Positions 12,006 to 22,596 of a stretch of DNA of 64,000 bases are shown here, piece after piece. The first letter of the stretch is position 1, and every line of letters begins with the position of its first letter. The notes under the pieces were generated by a model, which saw only the letters and a program-made list of their open reading frames with translations, did no database searches and had not been told where the DNA came from. Source of the stretch: Corylus avellana (lineage: Eukaryota; Streptophyta; Magnoliopsida; Fagales; Betulaceae); NCBI RefSeq assembly GCF_901000735.1, contig NC_081548.1, forward strand, positions 8,868,711-8,932,710. The letters are read 5' to 3'. The position numbers and the translations under genes are program-made.

Positions 12006-12215
12006 AGTCCCAAGTGTCGAGTGTTGTATTCGAATTGTGTCGAAACGTGGGTATAAGACTATATGCCATTATAAATGAAATTGTCACTGCAACATCAATT
12101 CACACACACAAAAAAAAAAAAAAAAAAGCTTAAGTGATGTAGCTTTTATTTTGTGTGTTCACTAGAGCATATTTATATTTTTTTAGTAGCTAGCTAGGAG
12201 TTTAAGAATTTTTTT

Positions 12216-12330
12216 GACATGGTCACGGAAGGAAAGGGCCGGGGGAGGAGTAATTCGAACTAGTAACCTCCGTTAATTTCATGAGGTGCATGTGGTCTCA
12301 GTTGATTGATCTACTCCTTAGGGGCAAGAA
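12216..12330 (-). mobile_element. tRNA-like SINE head (tentative)
   Basis: On the minus strand the stretch reads like a decayed tRNA promoter: TAGATCAATCAACTGAGACC in the A-box region and GTTACTAGTTCGAATTACTC in the B-box position (GTTCGAAT core), followed by a pyrimidine-rich segment. It does not fold as a real tRNA that I can see. A SINE remnant is the best guess. Confidence 0.35.
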
Positions 12331-12795
12331 TCTAAGAATTAAATTGACTAAGAAAGATTTATTTATTTATTTTTGATGATTATAGAAACTCAACTTCTTA
12401 GATATAAATATAATTGATTTAATTAATCCATGATAACTTTCTAAAAAGTGAGCTTTGCAATGATAGTCTGCTTAAGGGCTTCAATTACGGATCTTGATCC
12501 ATGTCATGGTGAAAATAAAATTTAATTTATAGATCTAATAAATTACATAGTTAGATGCAACAAATAAAATCCTAAACCATAAATTATAAATGAAATTGAG
12601 CTTATAACAAGAACATGATGAACAGTAAACTCAGGAAAAGGAAAATTTTATTTGTACACCTATTACTCAATTACTAACTTTCTCAAAAAAGGTTTGCTCT
12701 CCCAAAGAAGCATATAACTCTAGTCCCATTTCCAAGCAATACTTTCTCACTCTTCAAAAGCCTTACCCAATCTTCACAACCAGAAAAGCTTCTCC

Positions 12796-12820
12796 TCCCT
12801 CATATATATATATATATACA
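12796..12820 (+). promoter_or_regulatory. TATA-like run upstream of the DUF3537 gene
   Basis: CTCATATATATATATATA lies about 60 to 85 bp before the ATG at 12881 and is followed by a pyrimidine-rich leader (CTTCCAATCTCCTTCC). Spacing suits a core promoter, but an AT run is weak evidence alone. Confidence 0.45.
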
Positions 12821-12880
12821 CACACTTGACACTCCCACACTGATCATCTCTTCCAATCTCCTTCCCTGAAATCCAACCTC

Positions 12881-15800
12881 ATGAACACATCCACAGTCAC
12901 CTCCCCAGACACCCACATAGACATCAACTTCACCTCCGGCCACCAAATCGTCTTACACGACGATGAACCAAACCAGTCCAACGCTACTGTCCCCTTGCTC
13001 CTCCAGCCCTCCTATGCCAGATCGAAATCCATAATGTCCGACGAGCTACACAAATTCCGCATAAGCCTCAGATGGTGCGCCCTCGACCACTCCTCTTGTG
13101 TCGGAAAATTCATCTCCTACTTCACATTCATATTCTTCGCCATCCTCGTCCCCTTCGTAGCCTGCTTCTCTGCTCGAGTCCCCGCCTCCGCCGCCATCAA
13201 CGACCCCGTCTCTTTCAACAAGCTCGTCCAGTTTCCCGAGTCAGGCCTCGCCGCCATAGCCTTCTTCGCACTCTCCGGGTTCTTCCGTAGGTACGGTTTA
13301 ATATATATATGTAACTACTATTTCATCCGAAAGGATGTGATTCTGGCTTGATAGTTTGCTAATGTTGAATTTGATCATTTCTCAATTATTTTTCATATAG
13401 TTCTGTAGTTACTGTTGATAAAAGATGTCGATGTTAGTTGATGTTCTTTTCAACTTGTTTTTCCAGGCTATGTTTTTGCGGAATTTCTGTAGGTTGAATA
13501 GTATAAACGTTGTTTTTTTTGGCTTGTGCTGCTTTTCTTTTCTGGTTTTTCACATGTTTAGCTGGTTTGTGTGTAAATGTTTATAAGTTGTTTAATGGAA
13601 AAGTTTATTCATTAAAAAAAAAAATAATCAGCTTTACTTAGGGTCCGTTTGGGTTTGCGATTTCAAGATATCAATTTTAAAATGTGTAATTTGAAATATG
13701 ATTCTTAAAAACGCAATTAACCATTTGGTAAAATCGCGGTTTTTAGCCGTTAAAATTGTGTTTTGTCAAATAAGCAGCTCCTTACCTGCGATTTGAAAAT
13801 GTAGATTTTTTGCGTTTTCAAATCACAATTTTTAAAAAACGCAATCTTAAACAATTCATTTTATGAGATTTGATTTAAAATAACACTTTTTGTCTAAAAA
13901 AGGCAATGCCAAACGCACTCTTAATCTCTTGAATTTTTAGCATTTTTGCAATTTTTTCCTTAAACTTAAAAAACTCTCAATTTAGTATATCAAACTTCTT
14001 GTTTAATCCCATAACAACTTTTTATTCAATTTATTTAATCTCATGTGGTTAAACTTAAAAAGTTTTCAATGTCACCCCTATCATTAGAATTTGGGGTTAA
14101 ATCAAACGGAATATAAGTAAAATGTCCTTATAAGTTATACCCTTGTATTTAAAAATTATTCAACTTTTAAATAATTTTTTTTTAAAAAAATGGAACCTAT
14201 GACCTGGCCTTGGGTCAGCCCGGCAGCAAATTTATTATTAATTTTTTTTAATTTTATCTATATATTTTAAAAAACACTAATTATATATCTATCAATTCAG
14301 GTTTGGGCTCCGCCAACTTCTATTCCTGGAGGGGTTACAGGAAGATTCTTTATACGTACAGCGCAGTTACACGCGGGAGCTCGACAAGTCGTTTCGCTAC
14401 CTTGCATGCATACTTCTACCGTCGTTTTTCGTGGAGCTCGCTCATAAAATCATATTCTTCACGACCGTGACGATATCCTTACCCTTTCTGAGCACGAGCG
14501 TGGCATTGAACTCCATTGTGTTTGTTTTTGTTCTGGCCTCGTGGGTTTACCGGACGGGGGTGTTCCTTCTGGTCTGTGTGCTGTTCCGGCTGACTTGCGA
14601 GCTTCAAATTCTGAGGTTTGAGGGGCTTCATAAGATGTTCGAGGGGTGTGTGGCCGACAGCGGTGTCATATTTAAGGAACATGTGAGGATTAGGAAGCAG
14701 CTGTTGGCGACCAGCCACCGGTATCGATTGTTTATAATAGCGTGTATGGTAACCATCACTGTCAGCCAGTTCGTTGCTTTGTTGCTGGTTTTATCATCCA
14801 AGTATGAGAAGACTTTCTTCAATTCCGGTGACCTTGTGGTAAGTATTATATATATATAGCAAAATATTATTATGACATGTTTTGGCGGAGAATATCTTTT
14901 GGCTTTCGACTAGTACAGAAAATTAGGAAATATATATATATATTTTTTTAAAAAATTTTAAATCAGTCCCTATTGTTTACCTGATTTGCAATTAATTCAC
15001 TGTGGTATCAAAATAAACTCAAAGGTCCCTACAACATATATGTCAAAAAAATAATTTAGTTCCTATAATCAAATTTCATTCACTAACTTAATAGAATTAC
15101 ATGAAATGTTAGAGCCAATAAAATTGTAATACTTGTCATATTTAAGTCAATGTCAAACATAATCTGTTAAATTAGTGGATAAAATTTGATTGTATGGACT
15201 AATTTTTTTTTTTTTTTTTGAATATCTCAAAGACCTTTGAATTCATTTTGATACCACATAGAATTAATTGTAAATCAAGTAAACCACAAGGACTAATATA
15301 TAGATATATATAGTTTAGTTTAATCTTCTTATTATCTAAAGTTATAAAAGGAAGAGAAAAACAACGAAAAAGAGCTTGCGAATAAAGAGAGTGTGAAAGT
15401 ATAAGACTTTTTGAGATTCAGTGTAATTGCATGTAATTTGGGCAAATAATTGTGAGATGTCGACCCTTATGGGGGCCCTACTTGTTTGGGTAAGTATTCG
15501 GGTAACCCGAGACATGTTCTGTTAGGTAGGCCTAATAAGGGACTCTCTCACAAGAGCCGCCTGGAAGTGTGAGATAGTGGCAAAAAATTGTTTACACAAA
15601 TGAAAAGTGTAAACCATTTTACACATTGTGAATGTTATTTTTTATGATCAACTAAAAACATTTTCAAGTTGACCAATATTTTAGACACTTATAATATATA
15701 AAACATTTTTCATAAAATATTTTACGCCAAAACAAACAGGACCTTTGATGCAGTTCTCTCATTTATTTGTATGTAGTTCATATATTTGGACATTAATGCA

Positions 15801-17567
15801 GGTATGCTCAGCTGTTCAACTTAGTGGATTCTTGTTGTGCCTGCTTGGGGCTGCAAGAATCACACATAGAGCTCAAGGGATTGTATCTGTTGCAACTCGA
15901 TGGCAAATGGTTGTGACTTGTGCATCTTCCGCATCAGACCAATTAGAATGCCATACCCATACGCCAGAGGCCGACTGTACCCTAATATCTAAATGCGGTG
16001 ACAATAATAATATTGATTCTGTGTCGTCTTCCGACATTCGCACTTCAATTTCCCCACAAGACCCTTCCTTATTCCAAACCAGGCAAGCTTTAGGTAAGCA
16101 TACTATGATGCCAATACCATAAAAGTATGGCGTGTGTCCTTTAATTTAGAGATGGTTTGGTGTCATTCTCTTATGAGAAATGTTAGACCTCATTTTCCTA
16201 ACCATCTCGGGCATCTCGTAACAATCTTTTTTTAAATGGATTCAAAATCACCATTGAATTTGTAGGTCTACATGTGGGTCTTACATATTCAATGATAGAT
16301 TTAAAAAATATATGTATGGAGATAGTTGAAAGATGGTTAGGAGAATGAAGCCTAACAGTTCTCTTTATACATCTCTTCTTTGTCTTTTTTTTTTTTTAAA
16401 AAAAAAAGGTTTGTCATTGAATATGTGGGATCTACATGTACGTTCTACAGATTCAATGATAGATTTGCACGTCTCTTATACGGAAATGGACAAGAGATGT
16501 GTAGGAGAATGAAATTAACCAAATATTTCTCTTAATTTAAGCTAATGCCGCTATTTGTTTTGGTAAAAATATCTGCAATATATTTTTCATGCTAGCATTA
16601 TTTACTTTTCTTCTATGTTTATTATTGATTTTCTTCCTTATTTAGTCTAGCTTACTATATTAATCTACTGTCTTTTTCCTATAAATATGGACACTTTATG
16701 TATTATAGAGTAAGACAAATGCTAAAAACCATGTTTTTATATTATAATTATCTCACAATATTGACGTCTTTGGGTTGGTCTTCTTTTTTTTTTTTTTAAA
16801 AAAAAAACAATGAATTGGTTTGAACTGCCACATTGGTATTGTAGGATAATTATGAGATGAAAATATGGTATATAACATTACTCTTTGGTTTGAACTCTCT
16901 TCATCGGTCTTCTTTTCTCTCTACTTCCGCTCTTTTTTCTTTCTCTTTCATATATCCTAGGGAAAATTATAGTTTACCCCCTCCCCAAAGTTGACAGCAT
17001 TTTTTCAATTTGAACACCAAAGTTTCAATTTTTGCAATCCACCCCCTTAAAGTTTCAAATTTTTGTAATTTGACAAATTGTATCCAAAACTTTCCAAATT
17101 GCCTCTAATTTTTTATTTTTATTTTTTTTAAAAAAAAAAATAGGGGCAATATGGAAATTTTGGGATAATATTGGTTGAATTGAAAAAAAAAATTGGAACT
17201 TTATGGGAGTGGATTGCAAAAATTGAAACTTTGGTGTTTAAATTAAAAAACACTGTCAACTTTGAGGGGTAAACTATAATTTTTCCTATATCCTATTATA
17301 TACTTCGACACAGTTTGTGAAAGAATCATGTTTATCTAATCAATATTGTTGCCTTTTTAACCAGGCAATTCCTTATATATATATGCACATAATATAATAT
17401 GATGCTTATGATTGCTTTCCCTGCATGCAGTAACATACTTGCAACACAACACTGGGGGGATCACGCTGTTTGGGTTCGCGCTTGATCGTGGATTGCTTCA
17501 CACACTCTTCGCATTTGAGTTCTCTTTGGTGCTGTGGATACTAAGCAAAGTGGTTGTTTTGTCTTGA
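12881..17567 (+). CDS. DUF3537 membrane protein (plant gustatory-receptor-like), four exons
   Basis: Exons 12881-13290, 14301-14838, 15802-16093 and 17431-17567 have GT donors and AG acceptors (GTACGG, GTAAGT, GTAAGC donors) and sum to 1377 bp, 458 residues plus stop. The N-terminal 50 residues are hydrophilic and precede KFRISLRWCALDHSS. Several hydrophobic helices follow: FISYFTFIFFAILVPFVAC, then helices around FVELAHKIIFFTTVTISLPF, SIVFVFVLASWVY, RLFIIACMVTITVSQFVALL, VQLSGFLLCLLGAARITHRA and the C-terminal TLFAFEFSLVLWILSKVVV. Length and motifs (RYL-CILLPSFFVELAHKI, RFEGLHKMFE, LFGFALDRGLLHTLFAFE) match the DUF3537 family, which has the multi-pass fold of insect gustatory receptors; its plant role is poorly known. 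No frameshift or stop, so it looks functional. Introns 1 to 3 are loaded with MITEs. Confidence 0.92.
13641..13920. mobile_element. PIF/Harbinger-type (Tourist-like) MITE in intron 1
   Basis: The 280-bp element starts GGGTCCGTTTGGG and ends CCAAACGCACTC, imperfect terminal inverted repeats, and is flanked by TTA at 13638-13640 and 13921-13923. The 3-bp TTA duplication is diagnostic of PIF/Harbinger. A related right end lies at about 41795-41871. Confidence 0.8.
14961..15296. repeat. Foldback MITE in intron 2 of the DUF3537 gene
   Basis: Left arm (GATTTGCAATTAATTCACTG, TGGTATCAAAAT) is matched by the inverted right arm (ATTTTGATACCACATAGAATT, GTAAATCAAGTAAACC). Arms are about 110 bp. No open frame. 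Confidence 0.7.
16175..16364. repeat. Small foldback MITE in intron 3
   Basis: The 33-bp arms GAGAAATGTTAGACC...TAACCATCT and AGATGGTTAGGAGAATG...TTCTCT are inverted copies. A second, less clear hairpin of similar content follows at about 16380-16520. Confidence 0.65.
16709..16884. repeat. Foldback MITE in intron 3
   Basis: Arms of about 60 bp: the left contains ATTATAATTATCTCACAATA, the right its inverted counterpart around TAGGATAATTATGAGATG. T and A runs face each other at the centre (about 16785-16807). Confidence 0.65.
16960..17286. mobile_element. MULE-type MITE in intron 3 with 9-bp target duplication
   Basis: Long terminal inverted repeats start GGGAAAATTATAGTTTACCC and end GGTAAACTATAATTTTTCC; TATATCCTA flanks both sides (16951-16959 and 17287-17295). 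A perfect 9-bp duplication with long inverted repeats points to the Mutator superfamily. Non-coding. Confidence 0.85.
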
Positions 17568-18382
17568 ACAAATTATATATATAGACCCAACAAATACCCT
17601 CTGCATGGAGTTTCTTCCCCTTCAATAAATTTTCAATGAAAGGGAGCAAATTTGATGTTCAGGTGTAAAGGAATAGCTACGAGAAATATTCATTTCAAAT
17701 CTATTATTCTTGTTATGTGAGGAAATACGATTGAGTCTTCATATTGTTGAAAATTTCAATATAATGTTTTATGATTACATGTCAAAATTTCTGCACCCTA
17801 GTTGTTTTTCTTTAAGTATTATATGATTACATGTCAAATTATCAACACATGTTTTTGCTAATTAAGCCATTCTTTTTGGAGCAAACTCAAAAATCTATTC
17901 ACCGAGTACCGGATTATCTACTTGAATAATAACACTGCGAAGAAGGGTTTTAATATTATTATTATTATTGTTGTTGTTGTTGTAAGAAACTAATTCTTAC
18001 CAAAAAAAAGAACTATTTTACCAGTATGAGTTCATTTAAACCTTAATTTTAAACAACTATATGTCAGTCAGTTTAGAGTATCTTCAGTATTAACATGCCA
18101 AATTTTACTGAGATAAACAATTGAGGGTTCTGTTATTTGTTAGGATTAAAATTCTTTTGTGTTGTCCAAAAGCGAGAAAATTGTGAGTAATTTGGAGGTG
18201 TAATGCTGTGTCAAAAAGATTGCAAAACAATTGTATAGGCTATCGCAAGTAATAAACTCTCGATAAGACCGAGGTCAATTTACAAGGCACGGTAGATACT
18301 AGAGTAAAATTTATATTCTTGTGCAGAAAAATAAAATGATTCAGGTTTTAGGGTTTAGGGTATATAATATTATGCATGCATG

Positions 18383-18426
<44 letters not shown>
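17568..18426. other. Downstream flank of the DUF3537 gene, no gene
   Basis: Presumed 3' UTR and intergenic DNA: a short (ATT)/(GTT) array at about 17954-17983 and a TA microsatellite at about 18391-18422. No coding sequence recognised. Confidence 0.5.
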
Positions 18427-19411
18427 CGCATACATATATACCAAGTAATTTATACTAATATGATAAACTATAATTTTCCTATCCAATCAAAATTAATTTT
18501 TTATGCCAATTAACATTAATTGTTTTTTAATACATATTTTTTTATATTATATATATATATATATATACATGTCATAAAATTAAACTTAATATTTGTTTTT
18601 GACGTGCCATGCAAGGCACTTCAAAAACTTATAATAATAATTAGATATATTATATTATTTAAATTATTATAAATTATATTTATTTTANNNNNNNNNNNNN
18701 NNNNNNNNNNNNNNNNNNNNNNNNNNNNNNNNNNNNNNNNNNNNNNNNNNNNNNNNNNNNNNNNNNNNNNNNNNNNNNNNNNNNNNNCGTCAAAAGTTTT
18801 TGACGTGCCATGTGTGGCATGTCAAAAACTTATAATAAATAATTATATATATTATCTTATTTAAATTATTATAAATTATATTTATTTTAATTTTATTAAA
18901 ATTATATTTACTCTATCATATATTTACTCTATCCAATTACAATTAATTAGAGAATAAATAAATTAATATTCTAGATGTATAGATAATTAGATGTATCAAC
19001 TGACCGACCACATATGTTGTGTTTGTCGAGTTCATGTGAGGTTTGCGGGTCTTATAAAATAAATGTATCAAGTATGTTTTATATATTTTTTTAAAAATAA
19101 TATGGCGAGCTATCATATTAATATTACTAGACTGATCGATTTATGTATATATATATATATATATATGATGTTTAAATTAATATTAATGAAATGGTTGAAT
19201 TATATGCTTGCATGTAATAATTATATTAATTGGTACACAATATATATATAGAATGATTATGCATGCATATATTTATTGGCACGCATGTGGTATATATATA
19301 CGCATACATATATACTATGTAATTTATACTAATGATAATAAACTATAATTTATACTAATGACAATAAAAATTAATTTTTTATGGCAATTAACATTAATTG
19401 TTTTTTAATGC
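18427..19411. repeat. Internal repeat modules of a CACTA-like element around an N gap
   Basis: Two modules occur twice in the same orientation: GACGTGCCATG...CAAAAACTTATAATAA... at about 18601-18687 and 18800-18889, and CGCATACATATATAC...AATTAACATTAATTGTTTTTTAATNCATATTT at about 18427-18540 and 19301-19420. The GACGTG/CACGTC words match the terminus at 19467-19581, so this is probably the body of the same non-autonomous element. Confidence 0.5.
18688..18787. other. Assembly gap (100 N)
   Basis: Exactly 100 N, the conventional size for a gap of unknown length. It sits inside the CACTA-like repeat modules. Confidence 0.99.
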
Positions 19412-19466
19412 ATATTTGTTTATATCAAAATTAATGTTAATTTTTTTTAATAAATTTTTTTTTTTT

Positions 19467-19581
19467 GACGTGTGGAATTGACACGTCAAAACTTTTTGAC
19501 TTGTTAAAAGAAAACACGTCAATAATATTTTTTTTGACGTGTCTAAGCAGACGCGTCAAAAACATCTATTTTTTTGTAGTG
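19467..19581. mobile_element. CACTA-type terminus with hairpin array (copy 1)
   Basis: The stretch ends in TTTTTTTGTAGTG, the complement of the CACTACA-type terminal repeat of CACTA transposons. Before it come three short imperfect hairpins of the form GACGTGT...ACACGTC (about 19467-19487, 19498-19520, 19536-19557). Such subterminal repeats are normal transposase-binding architecture in this superfamily. The opposite CACTA end was not found. Confidence 0.6.
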
Positions 19582-20206
19582 CTAAGAAGTGGAGCAATTG
19601 AGTGATTAAATTATCTAGATTAAATTAAGTAAAATGGAGTTAAGGAAAAATTAATGGGAAAAACACTAGGGCTTCAAGGATCCACCTAGGACTTTATTAC
19701 ATGTTCTTGAGACATATATATTTTTTAACTCAAGTAGGTAGAGAATTAACTCTCCTAATTAATCGGAAGATTTAACAATAAAACATTAATTAAAAATAAA
19801 GTCGAATGAGTATGGGTTTGATTAAAAGTCGATTTTAATGACATGTTAAGAGAGATTAAGCATTCACTATAAATTCGAATCATAACAAATCAAACAAAAA
19901 TGATAATGAATAAAAAACTAGTCAACATGAAATCTTTCTCAAATTAAAATCATTCCCAACATTCAATCACTATTCCATGAAAAACATATGAAACATAGTC
20001 TCAAGAACACAAAATAAAAATACTGGGCTTCACCCATAGCCCTAGCTAAAAGATTAGCCACTCATAATTATGAAAATAATTTTCATAATTAAAGTACTAA
20101 ACATAAAACAAAGCAAAATGAAAATAAAATTCTACTTGCAGATTGGGAATCTTCATACTCTCCAGTAGGATCTCCCTTCTCATTTGATGAAGCTCTCTTC
20201 TAGGAT

Positions 20207-20390
20207 CAGGAGTGGACCGGTATATCTCTTTGAAGTCCCCTAAAATTTTAAAACTACTCTTAAAATTTTAAAATTTACCCCTAAAATTTAGGTTTTATTA
20301 TGAAATGTCCCCCAAAACTAAAATTTTACCCCTAAATTTTTACTTCTTAAAATTTTGTCCCCCACTCTTAAATGTTTGGTTCCGCCCTTG
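20207..20390. mobile_element. hAT-type MITE with 8-bp target duplication (copy 1)
   Basis: 184-bp element starting CAGGAGTGGACCGG and ending GGTTCCGCCCTTG, imperfect terminal inverted repeats of the CAGGGGCGGA type, flanked by TCTAGGAT on both sides (20199-20206, 20391-20398). The 8-bp duplication indicates hAT. Non-coding. Confidence 0.85.
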
Positions 20391-20859
20391 TCTAGGATCT
20401 TTCTTTTTTCTCAGCCGTGGTTTCTCTTTTAAGACAAAGGAAACTACTCTGCACAACTTGTCTTGGCACATTTTCCTCCTTCTCACAGTGGCGTTGTGGG
20501 CGCATTAATTTCCCTTGTCTCCCACCTCACACATTGCTTGTTAAGAAGAAAGTCAATTCTCCTTGATTTTCTTTCAGATGAGAGTAAAAGCTGGCCATTT
20601 TAATGCAATTGACAAACAAGTAACCACCATGCTAGAAAAACGTAGCTCCATTTTTCCTTTTCTCTTTTTTTGTTTTTGTTTTTATTTTTATTTTTTATTT
20701 TTTTATTCTTTCTTGCACATGATGGAAGCAATCAACTTATAAGACAATTCGTCTTATTAGTTGACGATTCAACTCTTCTTTTTACACTTTGGTTGTTTGT
20801 CATAAAAGCACGCACCAATATTAGTGCATTCAACCGTATAAGTTGACATTCAGTCATGG

Positions 20860-21235
20860 GCTTTGTTCCAATGTGGCAATTATATAAAGTGATCCATGAG
20901 TTCATTTATCATCAAATTTCGTAAATCTACTTCCCATTCAGTTTTGGCCCTTAATACGTCATAATTGGGTACTCAACGTGAAATTATGAATTGCTCCTAA
21001 TCTTTCCAACACATCCAGCCTTGTTTTGATCCGATATTTGAGCTAGGAGTTATGGCCAAGAAAAGTCCATTGTCTGTATAAGTCCGAATTTAAAAGAATT
21101 AAGTGCATTTCTCCTTAGGAAACTGTAAAACACTATAAACAGAAAAATAACATAAAACATTATATTACAATGTAACTAAGGGATTAATGTGTGTGAGTTA
21201 AGGGGCTCGAATGTGCAATATTCGGCACTTATCTT
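20860..21235 (-). mobile_element. Degenerate LTR fragment related to the 1.48-kb solo LTR (copy 1)
   Basis: Read on the minus strand it starts AGATAAGTGCCGAATATTGC, close to the first bases of the solo LTR at 52267 (TGATAAGCACCGAATGTTGC). A second shared block reads TTGGCCATAACTCCTAGCTC here against TTGGCCATAACTTTCGGCTC there. The other end is not recognisable. 19582-20198 and 20399-20860 hold no gene I can see. Confidence 0.5.
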
Positions 21236-21440
21236 GTAATGCTCACGGCCCGTTAATGCTAGGTTAATTTGTTGACTTATAGCACAAATGAACAAAAGAG
21301 ACCTGAGCATTAAATCCAACTAAATGATAGTTTAGAAAAACATTAAAAACAGAAACATAAGGTTAACATGAAAATCTTAAAGGTCAATACAAATTAAACC
21401 AACTTAATGTCATAAATATCAGCATAGTGCGCCAAGGTGA

Positions 21441-22533
21441 TGATGTAAGGGTGATCACAGTATAATAAATGTGATCATCCCCACACCTAATTATCCCCAT
21501 GGAGGGTAATAACTTTCATGGAGGTTATCTGATAAGAGATCGTACACAACTCTTGACTAAGAGTTATGATTGGGACTCTATAAATAGAGTCCAATTAGAA
21601 CACTATTCTAACTAATTTTATTCTACCATTGCTTCTCATATTTTCTCTTAGTCCTCCATTAAATTTTCACACCAAAGGAAAAATCATTCTGCTTGATCAA
21701 CTCTAAAAAAATGTTCAGTGGTATCAAAGCCATGTTATGGAAGATCAAGAGAAAATTGAAAACTCACAAATCTTTTTGTCTAATATTCATCAAGCCATCA
21801 ACATGCAAGTAATTGGTTTGGCTTTAATCGTGGCCTTCTACAATCTACATCGAACTTTAGAAAAGTTAGAAGAAAAACATCTTGTTATTACTATGGGTGG
21901 CTTGAAATATACAGGCAACACTAAAGCATTAAGGAGAAGAAATTTGCTAGAAGAAAAATATTGAAAAACATTTCTTAGTATGCCATTAAAGGATTCAAAG
22001 AAAGTTTTTCCAGAAAAGGCTCTCACCGACAAGACGGAGATTTCATCTCCATCTGGCTTTGAAATTGTTAGAGAAACATCTCCAAACAAGAATCTCATTT
22101 TTGGAACGTGGGAGGAAGGATAAAATTCAAGAGTGTCTTCATTTGAGGATTTTGGTTTAGATTCTGCACTGGAGGAAGAAGAAGACCCACACATGAGGAA
22201 GAAGAAGATCCCCAAACTGCTCAAAATTGCATTGTTTTGACCAGCCAGGGGACCAAAAACGACCCCCTTAACCCCATAAAAAATGACAACGTCACATCTA
22301 AGTGGGACAATGCCATTTTAGCCACTGCAGCAGAGGTGGGTTCCTGCAACTCTAGAAACGACATCGTCTCATCAAAACGGGACGAAGCTATTTCGTTTTT
22401 GGGGTGGGTCTACCCCAAGCCCGCGACGAAAGACACCGTTTCCGGGCGAAACTGCACCACTTTATGGACCTTGGAGCAAGCCCGCAAGAAACAACATAAC
22501 ATCATTCCGGAGTGTATCTACAGCCCGACCTAA
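21441..22533 (+). mobile_element. 5' region of an unidentified retroelement with broken ORF (copy 1)
   Basis: A promoter-like stretch with a TATA box (CTATAAATAG, about 21578-21587) is followed by a leader and TGGTATCAAAGCC at about 21720, complementary to initiator tRNA-Met, so a reverse-transcription primer site. An ORF starts 21737 (MEDQEKIENSQIFLSNIHQ), is interrupted by TGA at 21962-21964, and continues to about 22123. A second frame is at 22237-22533. Neither protein is recognised. It could be a short-LTR retrotransposon truncated downstream, or a fragment of an endogenous pararetrovirus, which has the same primer site and no LTR. Copy 2 reads CGA at the stop position. Confidence 0.5.
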
Positions 22534-22596
22534 CAACATTCCGAGCCGGCCCAAAGTGGAAGCACACAACTCAGAAGTCAGTCATGAGAGCCCAAG

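Noticed and set aside
12216..12330. Possible genuine tRNA gene on the minus strand
   Set aside because: A- and B-box-like words exist but no acceptor stem or anticodon arm pairs; kept only as a tentative SINE.
14479..14822. Minus-strand frames of 64 and 79 codons
   Set aside because: Antisense shadows of exon 2 of the DUF3537 gene.
18601..18889. CRISPR-like spaced repeats
   Set aside because: A plant genome, only two modules with AT-rich similarity throughout; they are transposon-internal repeats.
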